Shown: piece after piece, positions 44,933 to 53,988 of the stretch
Layout of the letters: every line of letters begins with the position of its first letter
Position numbering within the stretch: position 1 is the first letter of the stretch
DNA from: an uncultured Bacteroides sp.
Lineage (GTDB): Bacteria > Bacteroidota > Bacteroidia > Bacteroidales > Bacteroidaceae
Length of the DNA stretch: 64,000 nt
Direction of reading: 5' to 3'
Assembly: GCA_905201685.1 (NCBI GenBank)
Contig: CAJKOW010000003.1
Location: 12,022-76,021, forward strand
Program-made: the position numbers and the translations under genes
The notes under the pieces: generated by a model
What the model was told of the DNA's origin: nothing
What the model saw: the letters and a program-made list of their open reading frames with translations, nothing else
Database searches by the model: none

Positions 44933-46447
44933 TCAGCCCTCCAGCATCCTCCACGCCATTGGCAACGAAGCTACAATGTCGCCGGCTGTCATCGCTGTTT
45001 CACCCTGCTTGCGGGCAGCAATGTCACCAGCCAGACCATGTACATAGACACCCAGACGGGCGGCGGTTTCCGCATCGTAACCTTGTGCAAGCATGGCTAA
45101 CAAGACTCCGGTCAGCACATCGCCACTGCCTCCTGTAGCCATGCCCGGATTTCCGGTTGTATTGAACCAGCATCGGCCCGATGGAGATATAACGGCCGAA
45201 TAGGCGCCCTTCAGCACGATGTACACATCGGCCGACCGCGCCAGTTCGCGCGCCTTCATCAGTCGCTCGTACGAGTTCTGGCATTTGCCTACCAGGCGTT
45301 CCAGTTCCTTGGGATGCGGAGTCAGGATACTTCCTTTGGGCAATTGTCCTAAATAACTGCGATGTTCGCCCAACAGATTCAAAGCATCGGCATCGACCAC
45401 CATCGGCACCTGGCACGACTCTACCTGCTCAAGCACCGCATTCTCCGTTTCGGGTGACTTGCCCAACCCCGGACCGATGCCCACAGCCTGAAAATCGTCA
45501 GTATCCACCGCTCCGGAAAAACACGTCTCGCTGAAGTCTATCTCCGTCATGGCTTCGGGTACGGAAGTCTGTACGATGAAGTTGTTGCAAAAAGGCACAT
45601 GTACTGTCAGCAATCCTACCCCCGAACGCAGGCAAGCTTTAGCCGCCAACACAGACGCACCGGCCATCCCCTGCGATCCTGCTATCAGCAAGGCACGGCC
45701 GAAGTTCCCCTTATGTGCAAACTTATCGCGCGTCTTCAGACGCCAGTTCACGTCGTCCGGTTCCGTCAGGTAAAAATCGGTATCCATCTCGTCAATGGCT
45801 TCTTCACTCAGCCCGATGTCAAGCATTTCCCACTCGCCTACATACGGAGCATTCTCGGCAAACAGGAAAGCCAGCTTGGGCAGTTGCAATGTCAACGTCA
45901 CGTCGGCACGTACGATACAGGAAGCAATGTTCCCTGAATTGTCTTCGCCCATCAGGCCCGAAGGAATATCAATGGCCACTACTCGTGCCGGCGAAGCATT
46001 GATGTACTTCACCACAGCCGCAAATCCGCCGCTCAACGGTTTGTTCAGTCCGCTGCCAAACAGTCCGTCAATCACCACATGATCCTCCGTCAGCTGGGGA
46101 GGCACAAACTGGGAAGTAATCTCATGAAACACGATGCCGCCCAATCCGGCCAACCGTTCCTTGTTTGCTTCGCAGTCGGGCGAAAGCTGTCCTTTGGTAT
46201 TGAACAGATAGACTTCGAGTTCATATCCCTGCCCGGCCAGCAGACGGGCTACCGCCAACGCGTCGCCACCGTTGTTGCCCGGTCCGGCGAACACTACAAG
46301 GGGAGTGCTGACGTCGTCCCAACGTTCCGCAATGGCCTTTGCCAACGCATGGGCAGCCCGTTCCATCAGGTCGATGGAGGCTATCGGTTCACTTTCTATC
46401 GTATATGCATCCAGTTGCTTGATGCTTGTTGTAGGAAAAATCTTCAT
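44933..46447 (-). CDS. nnr: Bifunctional NAD(P)H-hydrate epimerase / ADP-dependent dehydratase
   Basis: The start at 46447 (MKIFPTTSIKQLDAYTIESEPIASIDLMERAA) follows the -7 box at 46467-46474; an in-frame ATG at 46528 lies upstream of it. The 504-residue protein repairs damaged NAD(P)HX. The N-terminal YjeF epimerase (about 1-215) has FAGPGNNGGDALAVARLL and VVIDGLFGSGLNKPL. The C-terminal carbohydrate-kinase-like dehydratase (about 230-504) has VVDADALNLL, ILTPHPKELERL and GNPGMATGGSGDVLTGVLLAML. It is divergent from the sialidase gene. Confidence 0.95.
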   Translation of the reverse strand: MKIFPTTSIKQLDAYTIESEPIASIDLMERAAHALAKAIAERWDDVSTPLVVFAGPGNNGGDALAVARLLAGQGYELEVYLFNTKGQLSPDCEANKERLAGLGGIVFHEITSQFVPPQLTEDHVVIDGLFGSGLNKPLSGGFAAVVKYINASPARVVAIDIPSGLMGEDNSGNIASCIVRADVTLTLQLPKLAFLFAENAPYVGEWEMLDIGLSEEAIDEMDTDFYLTEPDDVNWRLKTRDKFAHKGNFGRALLIAGSQGMAGASVLAAKACLRSGVGLLTVHVPFCNNFIVQTSVPEAMTEIDFSETCFSGAVDTDDFQAVGIGPGLGKSPETENAVLEQVESCQVPMVVDADALNLLGEHRSYLGQLPKGSILTPHPKELERLVGKCQNSYERLMKARELARSADVYIVLKGAYSAVISPSGRCWFNTTGNPGMATGGSGDVLTGVLLAMLAQGYDAETAARLGVYVHGLAGDIAARKQGETAMTAGDIVASLPMAWRMLEG

Positions 46448-46466
46448 ATCGTTTGCTATTTTGCAA

Positions 46467-46503
46467 CAAAGATAAACGTTTAATTCAAAATTTGCTATCT
46501 TTG
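46467..46503. promoter_or_regulatory. Divergent -7 boxes for nnr and the sialidase gene
   Basis: TATCTTTG occurs on the minus strand (46474-46467, for nnr) and on the plus strand (46496-46503, for the sialidase), 20 and 24 bp from the respective start codons. Neither has a clear TTTG at -33. Confidence 0.6.
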
Positions 46504-46526
46504 TCCAAACCCTAAATGAATCTATC

Positions 46527-48176
46527 ATGAAGATTTTCTTTACCTGCCGCTATCTGGCACTCCTGCTCATCCTGCTCTGCACCCCTCGCCTGCAAGCATC
46601 GGAAGCCGACACTGTACGCATCCGCGAAACCCGCATTCCTCTCCTCATCGACCGGGCAGACAACGAACTGTTCTACCTGCGTATCGATGCCCGTCACAGC
46701 AAGGTATTGGAGGACATCACCGTAACCTTCGGCCCGAAAGTCAACCTGAATGAAATAGCAGCCCTGAAACTGTACTACGCCGGTACGGACGGCGTGCAAC
46801 GCAAAGGTAAAACGTTTTATGCTCCTACCTCCTACCTGTCGCGCAACAATCCGCCTTATACCCTCAAGGCCAACCCGTCGTATTCGGTACTGAAGGATAC
46901 GGTTGCCTCACCACGCAGAACCGTTACCCTGAAGGCCGGACAGCCGTTGTATCCGGGTGTCAACTACTTTTGGATCAGTCTGCAACTGAAGCCTGACGCT
47001 TCGCTGACCTCGCGCATATCAGCATCCATCATCAAAGTCAGGACCGACTCGGGCACAGCTCCCCTGCAATATGCACTGCCTGCGCCACAGCAACACTTCA
47101 CAGGCATTGGCGTGCGCCATGCCGGCGACGACGGTGCTGCCGCCTACCGCATTCCGGGCATCGCCACCAGCAACAAAGGCACGCTGCTTGGCGTCTATGA
47201 CATACGCTACAACAACAGTGTCGATCTGCAGGAACACATCGACATCGGCCTCAGCCGCAGCACAGACGGCGGACAGACGTGGGAGAAAATGCGCATCCCC
47301 ATGAGCTTCGGCGAATACGGCAACCTGCCGAAAGCCCAGAATGGCGTAGGCGACCCAGCCATCCTGGTGGACCGTCAGACGGGTACCATCTGGATTATGG
47401 CCGCCTGGACACACGGCATGGGCAACCTCCGTGCCTGGGTCAACTCGGGACAGGGAAACGAGCTGAACGAAACCGCCCAACTCGTGCTGACCCGCAGCGA
47501 CGATGACGGGAAAACCTGGTCGGCACCCATCAACATTACTTCGCAAGTGAAAGATCCCGAATGGTTCTTCCTGCTTCAGGGACCCGGACGGGGCATCTCC
47601 ATGGAAAATGGTACGTTGGTCTTTGCCGGCCAGTACATCGGTGCCGACCGCATCCCCTGTGCCTGCATCATCTACAGCGAAGACCATGGCCAGACATGGC
47701 ACATCAGCCAACCGGCACGCAGCAACACCACCGAAGCACAGGTGGCAGAAGTAGAACCCGGCGTACTGATGCTGAACATGCGCGACAACCGCGGCGGAAG
47801 TCGTGCCGTAGCCACGACCCGCGACATGGGACGCACGTGGCAGGAACATCCGTCATCGCGCAAGGCACTGATCGAACCGGTCTGCATGGCCAGCCTCATC
47901 CATGTGCCCGCTGCCGAAAACGTGCTGAATCGTGACCTGCTGCTCTTCTCGAACCCCAACAGCACCAAGAACCGCAACATGATCACCCTGAAAGCCAGTC
48001 TTGACGGCGGGCTGACCTGGCTGCCCCAACATCAGGTCCTGTTGGACGAAGGCAACGGCTGGGGTTACTCCTGCCTCACCATGATCGACCGTGAAACAGT
48101 GGGCATCTTCTACGAAAGCAGCACCGCCCACATGCTGTTCCAAGCCATCAAACTGAAAGAAATCATCAAGGAATAA
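46527..48176 (+). CDS. nanH: Exported exo-alpha-sialidase (GH33)
   Basis: The 549-aa protein has a signal peptide (MKIFFTCRYLALLLILLCTPRLQA), an N-terminal BNR-associated domain (about 25-180), and a GH33 six-blade propeller with the YRIPGI motif and Asp boxes: SRSTDGGQTWEKM, TRSDDDGKTWSAP, SEDHGQTWHIS, TTRDMGRTWQEH and SLDGGLTWLPQ. It releases terminal sialic acid from mucin or glycoprotein glycans, in the periplasm or outside the cell. No sialic-acid catabolic genes are next to it. A hairpin follows the stop (48186-48228). Confidence 0.95.
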   Translation: MKIFFTCRYLALLLILLCTPRLQASEADTVRIRETRIPLLIDRADNELFYLRIDARHSKVLEDITVTFGPKVNLNEIAALKLYYAGTDGVQRKGKTFYAPTSYLSRNNPPYTLKANPSYSVLKDTVASPRRTVTLKAGQPLYPGVNYFWISLQLKPDASLTSRISASIIKVRTDSGTAPLQYALPAPQQHFTGIGVRHAGDDGAAAYRIPGIATSNKGTLLGVYDIRYNNSVDLQEHIDIGLSRSTDGGQTWEKMRIPMSFGEYGNLPKAQNGVGDPAILVDRQTGTIWIMAAWTHGMGNLRAWVNSGQGNELNETAQLVLTRSDDDGKTWSAPINITSQVKDPEWFFLLQGPGRGISMENGTLVFAGQYIGADRIPCACIIYSEDHGQTWHISQPARSNTTEAQVAEVEPGVLMLNMRDNRGGSRAVATTRDMGRTWQEHPSSRKALIEPVCMASLIHVPAAENVLNRDLLLFSNPNSTKNRNMITLKASLDGGLTWLPQHQVLLDEGNGWGYSCLTMIDRETVGIFYESSTAHMLFQAIKLKEIIKE

Positions 48177-48185
48177 ACAGACTGA

Positions 48186-48228
48186 CAGGCGGATGAAAAC
48201 ACCCTTCCCAAAGAGTTTCATCCGCCTG
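48186..48228. terminator. Hairpin after the sialidase gene, no T-run
   Basis: CAGGCGGATGAAA (48186-48198) pairs exactly with TTTCATCCGCCTG (48216-48228). The lack of a T-run makes it a weak terminator candidate. Confidence 0.5.
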
Positions 48229-48250
48229 CCTCACAAGCTTCCCAAACGGC

Positions 48251-48325
48251 ACTTGCATGGCTCGGGAGAGACACTTGCACGGCTCACGAGCAACACTTGC
48301 ACGGCTCGCGAGCCACACAAGTGTG
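48251..48325. repeat. 22-bp phased ACTTGCA array, dispersed family, copy C
   Basis: ACTTGCA starts at 48251, 48273 and 48295, 22 bp apart, in the opposite orientation to copy A. Units carry GGCTCGGGAGAG, GGCTCACGAGC and GGCTCGCGAGCC, and the array ends with the inverted word ACAAGTGT at 48317. Confidence 0.7.
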
Positions 48326-48360
48326 GAACAACCCCCTCTCTAACAAGGCATTCGGAGAGG

Positions 48361-50190
48361 TCAGTTGATGATAATCTGACCGTTGGGGAAACGGTATTTC
48401 GTATTCTTTTTCTGCTTCACGATGCCCAGCATCAGCGTTATCAGACCGACACGCCCCACAAACATCAGCACCACAATGAGCAGTTTGCTGCTGTCGTGCA
48501 ACAAAGGTGTCAGATTCAGGCTGGAACCTACCGTACTCAGGGCCGATACACACTCGAAGGCAATCGCCATCAGCGAATGCTCCGGCTCAATCAGGCTGAT
48601 AACGAAAACGAAAAGGAACAGAACAGTGAACGACAACACCACCGTAGCGTTCGACCGACGAATAGAATCGGACGAGAGCTCACGACCGAACACTTCCACC
48701 CGTTCCGTCCCCCGCAGTACCGCCACTAAATTCAGCATCACCACCGCAAAGGCATTCACCTTGATACCGCCTGCCGTTGATTGCGAGCCACCGCCCACCC
48801 ACATCAGCAACATGTAAATAAGTAGTGACTGTACGCCCAACGCAGTCAGGTCCACACTGACAAAACCCGCCGTACGCGGACACACGGCATTGAAGAAAGC
48901 ATGCGTCAGCTTGTCGCCCACCGGCATTTCGGCAAAGGCACCGTTCCACTCCAGCACCGCAATGGCCACCGTACCAACCACCAACAGCAGCAGAGTGAGG
49001 ATGAGCACAATCTTCGTATTCAGGTTGTACAAATGATAAAAACGCCTCGCATCCCACTCCCGCGTACGGACAAAATGCCAGAAGCGACGCACGTAGTGCA
49101 ACAAGATATCCTTGAAATTAACCAGAATCGGAAAACCGATACCTCCCAATATAATAAGGAAAGAAATGTAGAGATACAACGGATTATGACCCGACATCAG
49201 CACCGGGTTACCCAAATTGCCGGGTAACGTCGAAAAGCCTGCATTGCAGAAAGCCGAAATGGAATGAAAAGCCGAAAAGGCCAGTTCCTCCTTCAGGCTC
49301 ATACCCAGCGTGCCGTGAATGTCGCTCCAGATGGCAAGCATCCCCACCCCCTCTATCACCAACGTAAAGCCCAGAATATAGAGCAACGTCGTCAGCAACG
49401 AATTCAGCGAGTCGGAACTCACCATGTCGCGCACCACCAACTGATTGTAGAGCGACGTGTTGCCCATGAAGAACATCGCAAAGAAACTCGTCAGCGTCAT
49501 CACTCCCAAGCCGCCAATCTGAATAAGGATGATGATGATCACAAAACCGGCCGGCGTAAACGTCGAGGCCACATCGACCGACGTCAGCCCCGTGACGCAT
49601 ACTGCGCTGGTGGATATGAACAACGAATCGACCCACGAAATGCCATTCACCGTACAGCGGGGCAACATCAGCAAACCCGTACCTACCAGGATGATAATCA
49701 GGAAACTGACAGCCAATATCAGCGAAGGGTTTGTCCGCCTGCCCAGCAGCCGCACCATTCCGTTGGACAGCCTCAGCAAAGAAAGCAACAGCAGCAATAC
49801 CAACCGATAGCCCTGCCCGTGAACAAAGTTCCAGAAATCAAGGATGGCTCCCTCCACTTCGGGGCGGTGGAAAATGACGGGTACCAGCGTCAGATACAGC
49901 AGGCCTGTCAGCACCCACGTCAGTTTGCTGAACGTGCGCCGCGTATCCTTATACTGAAGCAGAATGTGCAAGGTCACATCAATCAGAAACATCACCCAAA
50001 CACCCTGATACAGGCGGCCAATCTGATGTGACTCTTCGGCAGTAATCGTAAATCCATGCTCGTACACCACCCCGATAATCAATAATATCGAAGCCAGGTA
50101 AGAAAGAGTGGTGACAATGTTCAGCACAATCCGCACATACGGATGAATCCACTTATTCTGATAGAGCAGATACTTATGATAGATCTTCAT
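48361..50190 (-). CDS. TrkH/KtrB-type potassium transporter with N-terminal extension
   Basis: The 609-aa membrane protein has four pore-loop repeats of the Trk/Ktr superfamily: TSAVCVTGLTSVD, SISAFCNAGFSTLP, AVCPRTAGFVSVD and VSALSTVGSSLNLT. It takes up K+ (KtrB type often Na+-coupled) across the inner membrane. Residues 1 to about 150 add three to four helices before the first repeat, making it longer than usual KtrB (about 450 aa). The regulatory RCK subunit (TrkA/KtrA) is not encoded in the window. A perfect promoter lies upstream. Confidence 0.92.
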   Translation of the reverse strand: MKIYHKYLLYQNKWIHPYVRIVLNIVTTLSYLASILLIIGVVYEHGFTITAEESHQIGRLYQGVWVMFLIDVTLHILLQYKDTRRTFSKLTWVLTGLLYLTLVPVIFHRPEVEGAILDFWNFVHGQGYRLVLLLLLSLLRLSNGMVRLLGRRTNPSLILAVSFLIIILVGTGLLMLPRCTVNGISWVDSLFISTSAVCVTGLTSVDVASTFTPAGFVIIIILIQIGGLGVMTLTSFFAMFFMGNTSLYNQLVVRDMVSSDSLNSLLTTLLYILGFTLVIEGVGMLAIWSDIHGTLGMSLKEELAFSAFHSISAFCNAGFSTLPGNLGNPVLMSGHNPLYLYISFLIILGGIGFPILVNFKDILLHYVRRFWHFVRTREWDARRFYHLYNLNTKIVLILTLLLLVVGTVAIAVLEWNGAFAEMPVGDKLTHAFFNAVCPRTAGFVSVDLTALGVQSLLIYMLLMWVGGGSQSTAGGIKVNAFAVVMLNLVAVLRGTERVEVFGRELSSDSIRRSNATVVLSFTVLFLFVFVISLIEPEHSLMAIAFECVSALSTVGSSLNLTPLLHDSSKLLIVVLMFVGRVGLITLMLGIVKQKKNTKYRFPNGQIIIN

Positions 50191-50215
50191 CTTGATACCA
50201 GTTAAAGAAACGTGG

Positions 50216-50247
50216 CAAACATATAGAAATAAACCTATATGGGCAAA
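50216..50247 (-). promoter_or_regulatory. Promoter of the potassium transporter gene
   Basis: On the minus strand TTTG (50247-50244) and TATGTTTG (50223-50216) are separated by 20 bp, a full consensus match. Confidence 0.75.
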
Positions 50248-50285
50248 AAAACAAGAAAAAAAGATAGCATTCTAAAAATTATAGC

Positions 50286-50293
50286 TACATTTG
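50286..50293 (+). promoter_or_regulatory. -7 box TACATTTG for the TrpB2-type gene
   Basis: TACATTTG lies 29 bp upstream of the ATG at 50323; no -33 match. Confidence 0.5.
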
Positions 50294-50322
50294 GGCAATA
50301 ATTATTAAAGATTTTAACCACT

Positions 50323-51690
50323 ATGAGCAACAAAACAAAAAGATTTATCCTCCCCGAAGAAGAAATTCCCCACTACTGGTACAACATACAGGCCGACATG
50401 GTGAACAAACCGATGCCTCCTCTGAACCCTGCTACCAAGCAACCGCTGAAGCCCGAAGACATGTATCCCATCTTTGCCGAAGAACTTTGCCGGCAGGAAC
50501 TGAACCAGACCGATGCCTGGATTGAAATCCCCGAAGAAGTACGCGAGATGTACAAATACTACCGCTGCACACCGCTGGTACGTGCCTACGGATTAGAGAA
50601 GGCCCTCGATACTCCGGCCCACATTTACTTCAAGAACGAAAGTGTCAGCCCCATGGGTTCGCACAAGCTGAACTCGGCCATCCCGCAAGCCTACTACTGC
50701 AAAAAGGAAGGCGTAACCAACGTCACCACCGAAACCGGTGCCGGACAATGGGGTGCCTCGCTGGCCTATGCCGCCCGCCTGTTCGGGCTCGAAGCCGCTG
50801 TTTATCAGGTAAAGATCAGTTATGAGCAGAAGCCCTACCGCCGCAGCATCATGCACACGTTCGGCGCACAGGTCACTGCTTCTCCCTCCATGTCCACCCG
50901 CGCCGGAAAAGACATCCTGACCGCCAATCCCAACTATCAGGGCTCATTAGGAACAGCCATTTCCGAAGCCATCGAACTGGCCCGCACCACTCCCCACTGT
51001 AAATATACGCTTGGCTCCGTGCTGAGCCACGTCACGCTGCACCAGACTGTCATCGGCCAGGAAGCCGAAAAGCAGATGGCCATGGCCGGCGAATATCCCG
51101 ACATGGTGATCGCCTGCTTCGGCGGAGGCTCCAACTTCGGAGGCATCGCCTTCCCCTTCATGCGTCACAACATCCTCGAAGGGAAAAAGACCCGTTTCAT
51201 CGCTGCCGAACCGGCCTCCTGCCCCAAACTGACACGAGGCAAGTTCCAGTACGACTTTGGCGACGAAGCCGGATACACCCCGTTGCTACCCATGTTCACA
51301 CTGGGACACAACTTCGCCCCGGCCAACATACATGCAGGCGGTTTGCGCTACCACGGTGCCGGCGTCATCGTATCGCAACTGCTGAAAGACGGACTGATGG
51401 AAGCTGTGGACATCCAGCAACTGGAATCCTTCGATGCCGGCGTATTGTTTGCACAGGTCGAAGGCATCATCCCGGCTCCCGAGTCGTGCCACGCCATTGC
51501 CGCCACCATCCGCGAAGCCAACAAGTGCAAGGAAACAGGCGAAGAAAAGGTAATCCTGTTCAACCTCTCCGGACACGGACTTATCGACATGGCCTCGTAC
51601 GACAAATATCTGGCCGGCGACCTCATCAACTACGAACTCACTGACAAGGATATCCAGAAAAACCTGGATGAAATAGGAAACTTGGCCTAA
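50323..51690 (+). CDS. trpB: Tryptophan synthase beta chain, TrpB2 type
   Basis: The 455-aa PLP enzyme has the lysine motif NESVSPMGSHKLNSAIPQA (Schiff-base Lys in HKLN) and GGGSNFGGIAFPF for phosphate binding. The extra N-terminal region (IPHYWYNIQADMV) and the RPTPL-like stretch CTPLVRAYGLEKAL mark the TrpB2 subtype, which is usually not encoded with trpA. It is solitary here, consistent with a stand-alone indole/serine role rather than the canonical tryptophan operon. Confidence 0.93.
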   Translation: MSNKTKRFILPEEEIPHYWYNIQADMVNKPMPPLNPATKQPLKPEDMYPIFAEELCRQELNQTDAWIEIPEEVREMYKYYRCTPLVRAYGLEKALDTPAHIYFKNESVSPMGSHKLNSAIPQAYYCKKEGVTNVTTETGAGQWGASLAYAARLFGLEAAVYQVKISYEQKPYRRSIMHTFGAQVTASPSMSTRAGKDILTANPNYQGSLGTAISEAIELARTTPHCKYTLGSVLSHVTLHQTVIGQEAEKQMAMAGEYPDMVIACFGGGSNFGGIAFPFMRHNILEGKKTRFIAAEPASCPKLTRGKFQYDFGDEAGYTPLLPMFTLGHNFAPANIHAGGLRYHGAGVIVSQLLKDGLMEAVDIQQLESFDAGVLFAQVEGIIPAPESCHAIAATIREANKCKETGEEKVILFNLSGHGLIDMASYDKYLAGDLINYELTDKDIQKNLDEIGNLA

Positions 51691-51773
51691 AACAGTTACG
51701 GGTTACAAGCATCGGGCAGGAGTTTCAGCAATCTTCTGCACTCCACCTTCGATGCATGTAACCCGTAACTGTT
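51691..51773 (+). terminator. Long hairpin after the TrpB2-type gene
   Basis: Arms of 24 bp (51691-51714 and 51750-51773) pair with one mismatch around a 35-nt loop, then TATTTAT. It can act on both converging transcripts. Confidence 0.8.
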
Positions 51774-51800
51774 ATTTATATCTACAGCAATCGCTCCCGA

Positions 51801-52331
51801 TTATCTGTTCTTCGGCTGTGGAAAAGGCTTTCCGTCTCTACCACCGGGACGCATGTTCTTCCGCATTCTGTTACCATCCTGTTTTTTCTCCATCTGATAG
51901 ATCTTTTCAATCTGCTTGGGCGACAGCACCTTGCGGAATTCAGTATAATACTTTTCCTGCAAATCCAGCATCTTACGGCTGTTGGCAAAACGAGCCTTGA
52001 TGCGTTGTTCTACCTCGGCATCGGTAGGCACTTCCTTCTTTGCTTCGACCTGCTTACCGGCTTCTGCATTTTCCGGCTTCATCTGCTTCCATGCTTCTGC
52101 CCTGCATTCGCGCAAGTCTTTCATATATTGGGTATAAATCGGCGTAAACTTGGCCGCAGTGGCATCGTCTAATGCCAATTCCTTCACAATTCGATTGGTT
52201 TGCATTTCCATCATCTGCTCGGGAGTGAAACGTGGCTTCTTCTTAGCTCCATCCACTTGCTGTGCAAACAATGATACTTGGCTTCCTGCTACGAGGAGAG
52301 CAATAAACAGATAAACAATTCTTGTCTTCAT
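51801..52331 (-). CDS. Exported Spy/CpxP-like helical protein
   Basis: The 176-aa protein has a signal peptide (MKTRIVYLFIALLVAGSQVSLFA) and a mostly helical, strongly charged body with RFTPEQMMEMQTNRIVKELALDD and RKVLSPKQIEKIYQMEKK, resembling the LTxxQ repeats of the Spy/CpxP periplasmic chaperone fold. The C-terminal tail is Arg/Lys/Gly-rich (RMRKNMRPGGRDGKPF). The exact client is unknown. It is monocistronic. Confidence 0.75.
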   Translation of the reverse strand: MKTRIVYLFIALLVAGSQVSLFAQQVDGAKKKPRFTPEQMMEMQTNRIVKELALDDATAAKFTPIYTQYMKDLRECRAEAWKQMKPENAEAGKQVEAKKEVPTDAEVEQRIKARFANSRKMLDLQEKYYTEFRKVLSPKQIEKIYQMEKKQDGNRMRKNMRPGGRDGKPFPQPKNR

Positions 52332-52472
52332 AAATCTTCTTTTTTTAGTTTATAATCATTTTCGTGGTTCATCTCCAGAGAATTTCCGTGTACATCACAT
52401 TAGAACTCGAAAAAGCAGAAAAGTAAAAAAGGGATACGCATATTTTATATTAATTAACGCGGCATTTAACAA

Positions 52473-52509
52473 AAAAGCCTCTGTAACGACTATGGCTACA
52501 GAGGCTTTT
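52473..52509 (-). terminator. Bidirectional hairpin after the DUF4250 gene
   Basis: AAAAGCCTCTGTA (52473-52485) pairs exactly with TACAGAGGCTTTT (52497-52509), with A's before and T's after, so it can terminate either strand; on the minus strand it follows the DUF4250 stop. Confidence 0.88.
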
Positions 52510-52534
52510 AAATACCTTATTCAATTTTTCACAA

Positions 52535-52720
52535 TCACCAGAAACGGTTGCGTTCGGCACTGTATTCCAAGCCTACGCTTTTCAGTTTACGGATGATGTT
52601 TTCTTTGTCCACATTCATATCCTCGCAAAGAGCATCCAGCGAAGGATAGAAATCTCTTAATTTCATGTTGATGAAGCTATACAGCATCATCGGTTCTTCG
52701 GGTAATTCCATTTGCTTCAA
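52535..52720 (-). CDS. DUF4250 family small protein
   Basis: The 61-aa protein MKQMELPEEPMMLYSFINMKLRDFYPSLDALCEDMNVDKENIIRKLKSVGLEYSAERNRFW matches the DUF4250 pattern (P-x-DPMML-SxxN-KLRD-x-ySSLD-LC-DLDVD, then LKsiGyeYd-e-N-F). It is a short cytoplasmic protein of unknown function found in Bacteroidetes and Firmicutes. A TATCTTTG box at 52745-52752 (minus) is its promoter. Confidence 0.85.
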   Translation of the reverse strand: MKQMELPEEPMMLYSFINMKLRDFYPSLDALCEDMNVDKENIIRKLKSVGLEYSAERNRFW

Positions 52721-52744
52721 TCTTTTTAGTTACTAATACCGGCG

Positions 52745-52752
52745 CAAAGATA
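52745..52752 (-). promoter_or_regulatory. -7 box TATCTTTG for the DUF4250 gene
   Basis: On the minus strand TATCTTTG lies 24 bp upstream of the ATG. It shows that this gene is not simply the tail of the cobalamin operon. Confidence 0.55.
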
Positions 52753-52825
52753 GTTGTTTCTGCAATATAAGAGATTGATTTAAATCAGTTTTTTTAGTTT
52801 TCCCTTATGCAACCGGTTGCATTTG

Positions 52826-53854
52826 TCAGTTAAAAGAAGCATGTTTTCGCTGACTCACAATAACATAGATAACGACAGGCGCGCCTATCACAGGAGTTAC
52901 CGCATTCAAGGGAATGACTCCCGCTTCGCCCGGTAGTACGCACAACAAGTTACAGATCAAAGCTACGGCTGCCCCGCAAAGAATGGTGACAGGAAGCAGC
53001 GAGTTGTGATTGGAGGTACCCAGGATGAGACGGGCCACGTGAGGAACAGCCAGCCCGATGAACGAAACCGGACCACAGAAAGCCGTAGTAATGGCCGTCA
53101 GCACACCGGTAACAATCAGCAGCCAGTTGCGCACACGGCGGATATTCACCCCGAGATTCTCCGCATAACGATCGCCCAGCAGCAAAGCGTTCAATGGTTT
53201 GATAAGCAGTAACGAGCCAATCAGTCCCAGCACCGTGACCGAAGCAAACGCCGGCATTTGTTGCAGGGACACGCCACCAAAGTTGCCCATTCCCCAAATC
53301 ATATACGACTGTACCCCCTCGGCCGTAGCAAAGAAGTTGAGCAGCGAAATGACCGACGAAGCAATATAGCCTATCATAATACCGGCTATCAGCAACATCA
53401 CATTGCTGCGAATCAGTGTGGACAGAAACAGAATAAGTGCCATGATTGCCATGGCACCCACAAAAGCACCGGCCAGCACCGAAAAGAAGCCCGACATACT
53501 GAACGTACCGGCCGAAATGCTCCCGCCGAACAGCAACATGACACATGCCACGCCTAAACTGGCTCCCGTATTGATTCCCAGAATGGAAGGACCTGCCAGC
53601 GGATTCTTGAAAGCCGTCTGCAGCATCAGTCCGCATACCGCCAGCGCTCCTCCGCACAACAAGGCTGTAAGTGCTTGTGGCAAACGCGACTCCCACAGGA
53701 TGAAGCTCCAGCTTGCTTTCCCGGCCTCGCCTCCCGAAAGGATACGAAATACTTCACCGGCTGGAATGGATACAGAGCCCACCAGCAAATTAACGATAAA
53801 CAGAAGCACTATCAGAACTCCCATTCCCAAACCATATTTCCAACCTTTCGACAT
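52826..53854 (-). CDS. btuC: FecCD/BtuC family ABC transporter permease (cobalamin uptake)
   Basis: The 342-aa membrane protein has about ten helices and the FecCD pattern: WSFILWESRLPQALTALLCGGALAVCGLMLQTAFKNPLAGPSILGINTGASLG, and GPVSFIGLAVPHVARLILGTSNHN for ATPase contact. Context makes cobalamin the likely substrate. It is last in the riboswitch-controlled btuBGFC run. No btuD ATPase gene follows within the window. The 134-bp gap to the substrate-binding protein gene is longer than the other spacings in the operon and carries GGAGTTA repeats. Confidence 0.9.
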   Translation of the reverse strand: MSKGWKYGLGMGVLIVLLFIVNLLVGSVSIPAGEVFRILSGGEAGKASWSFILWESRLPQALTALLCGGALAVCGLMLQTAFKNPLAGPSILGINTGASLGVACVMLLFGGSISAGTFSMSGFFSVLAGAFVGAMAIMALILFLSTLIRSNVMLLIAGIMIGYIASSVISLLNFFATAEGVQSYMIWGMGNFGGVSLQQMPAFASVTVLGLIGSLLLIKPLNALLLGDRYAENLGVNIRRVRNWLLIVTGVLTAITTAFCGPVSFIGLAVPHVARLILGTSNHNSLLPVTILCGAAVALICNLLCVLPGEAGVIPLNAVTPVIGAPVVIYVIVSQRKHASFN

Positions 53855-53864
53855 AAACTTTTTT

Positions 53865-53901
53865 TAAGGAGTTATAAGGAGTTAAAGGGAGTTATTACTC
53901 C
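53865..53901. repeat. GGAGTTA short tandem repeats upstream of btuC
   Basis: GGAGTTA starts at 53867, 53877 and 53887 at 10-bp spacing, and the last one forms a palindrome GGAGTTATTACTCC. The words resemble the arms of the inverted repeat at 21505-21604. Confidence 0.55.
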
Positions 53902-53988
53902 ACTTTGCACCGTTAGAAGTTAAAGGCCAATAGCATGGCCTCTGAATAGAGAAGCATTGGACAATAACTACTGAAACCTAATTTCGTA

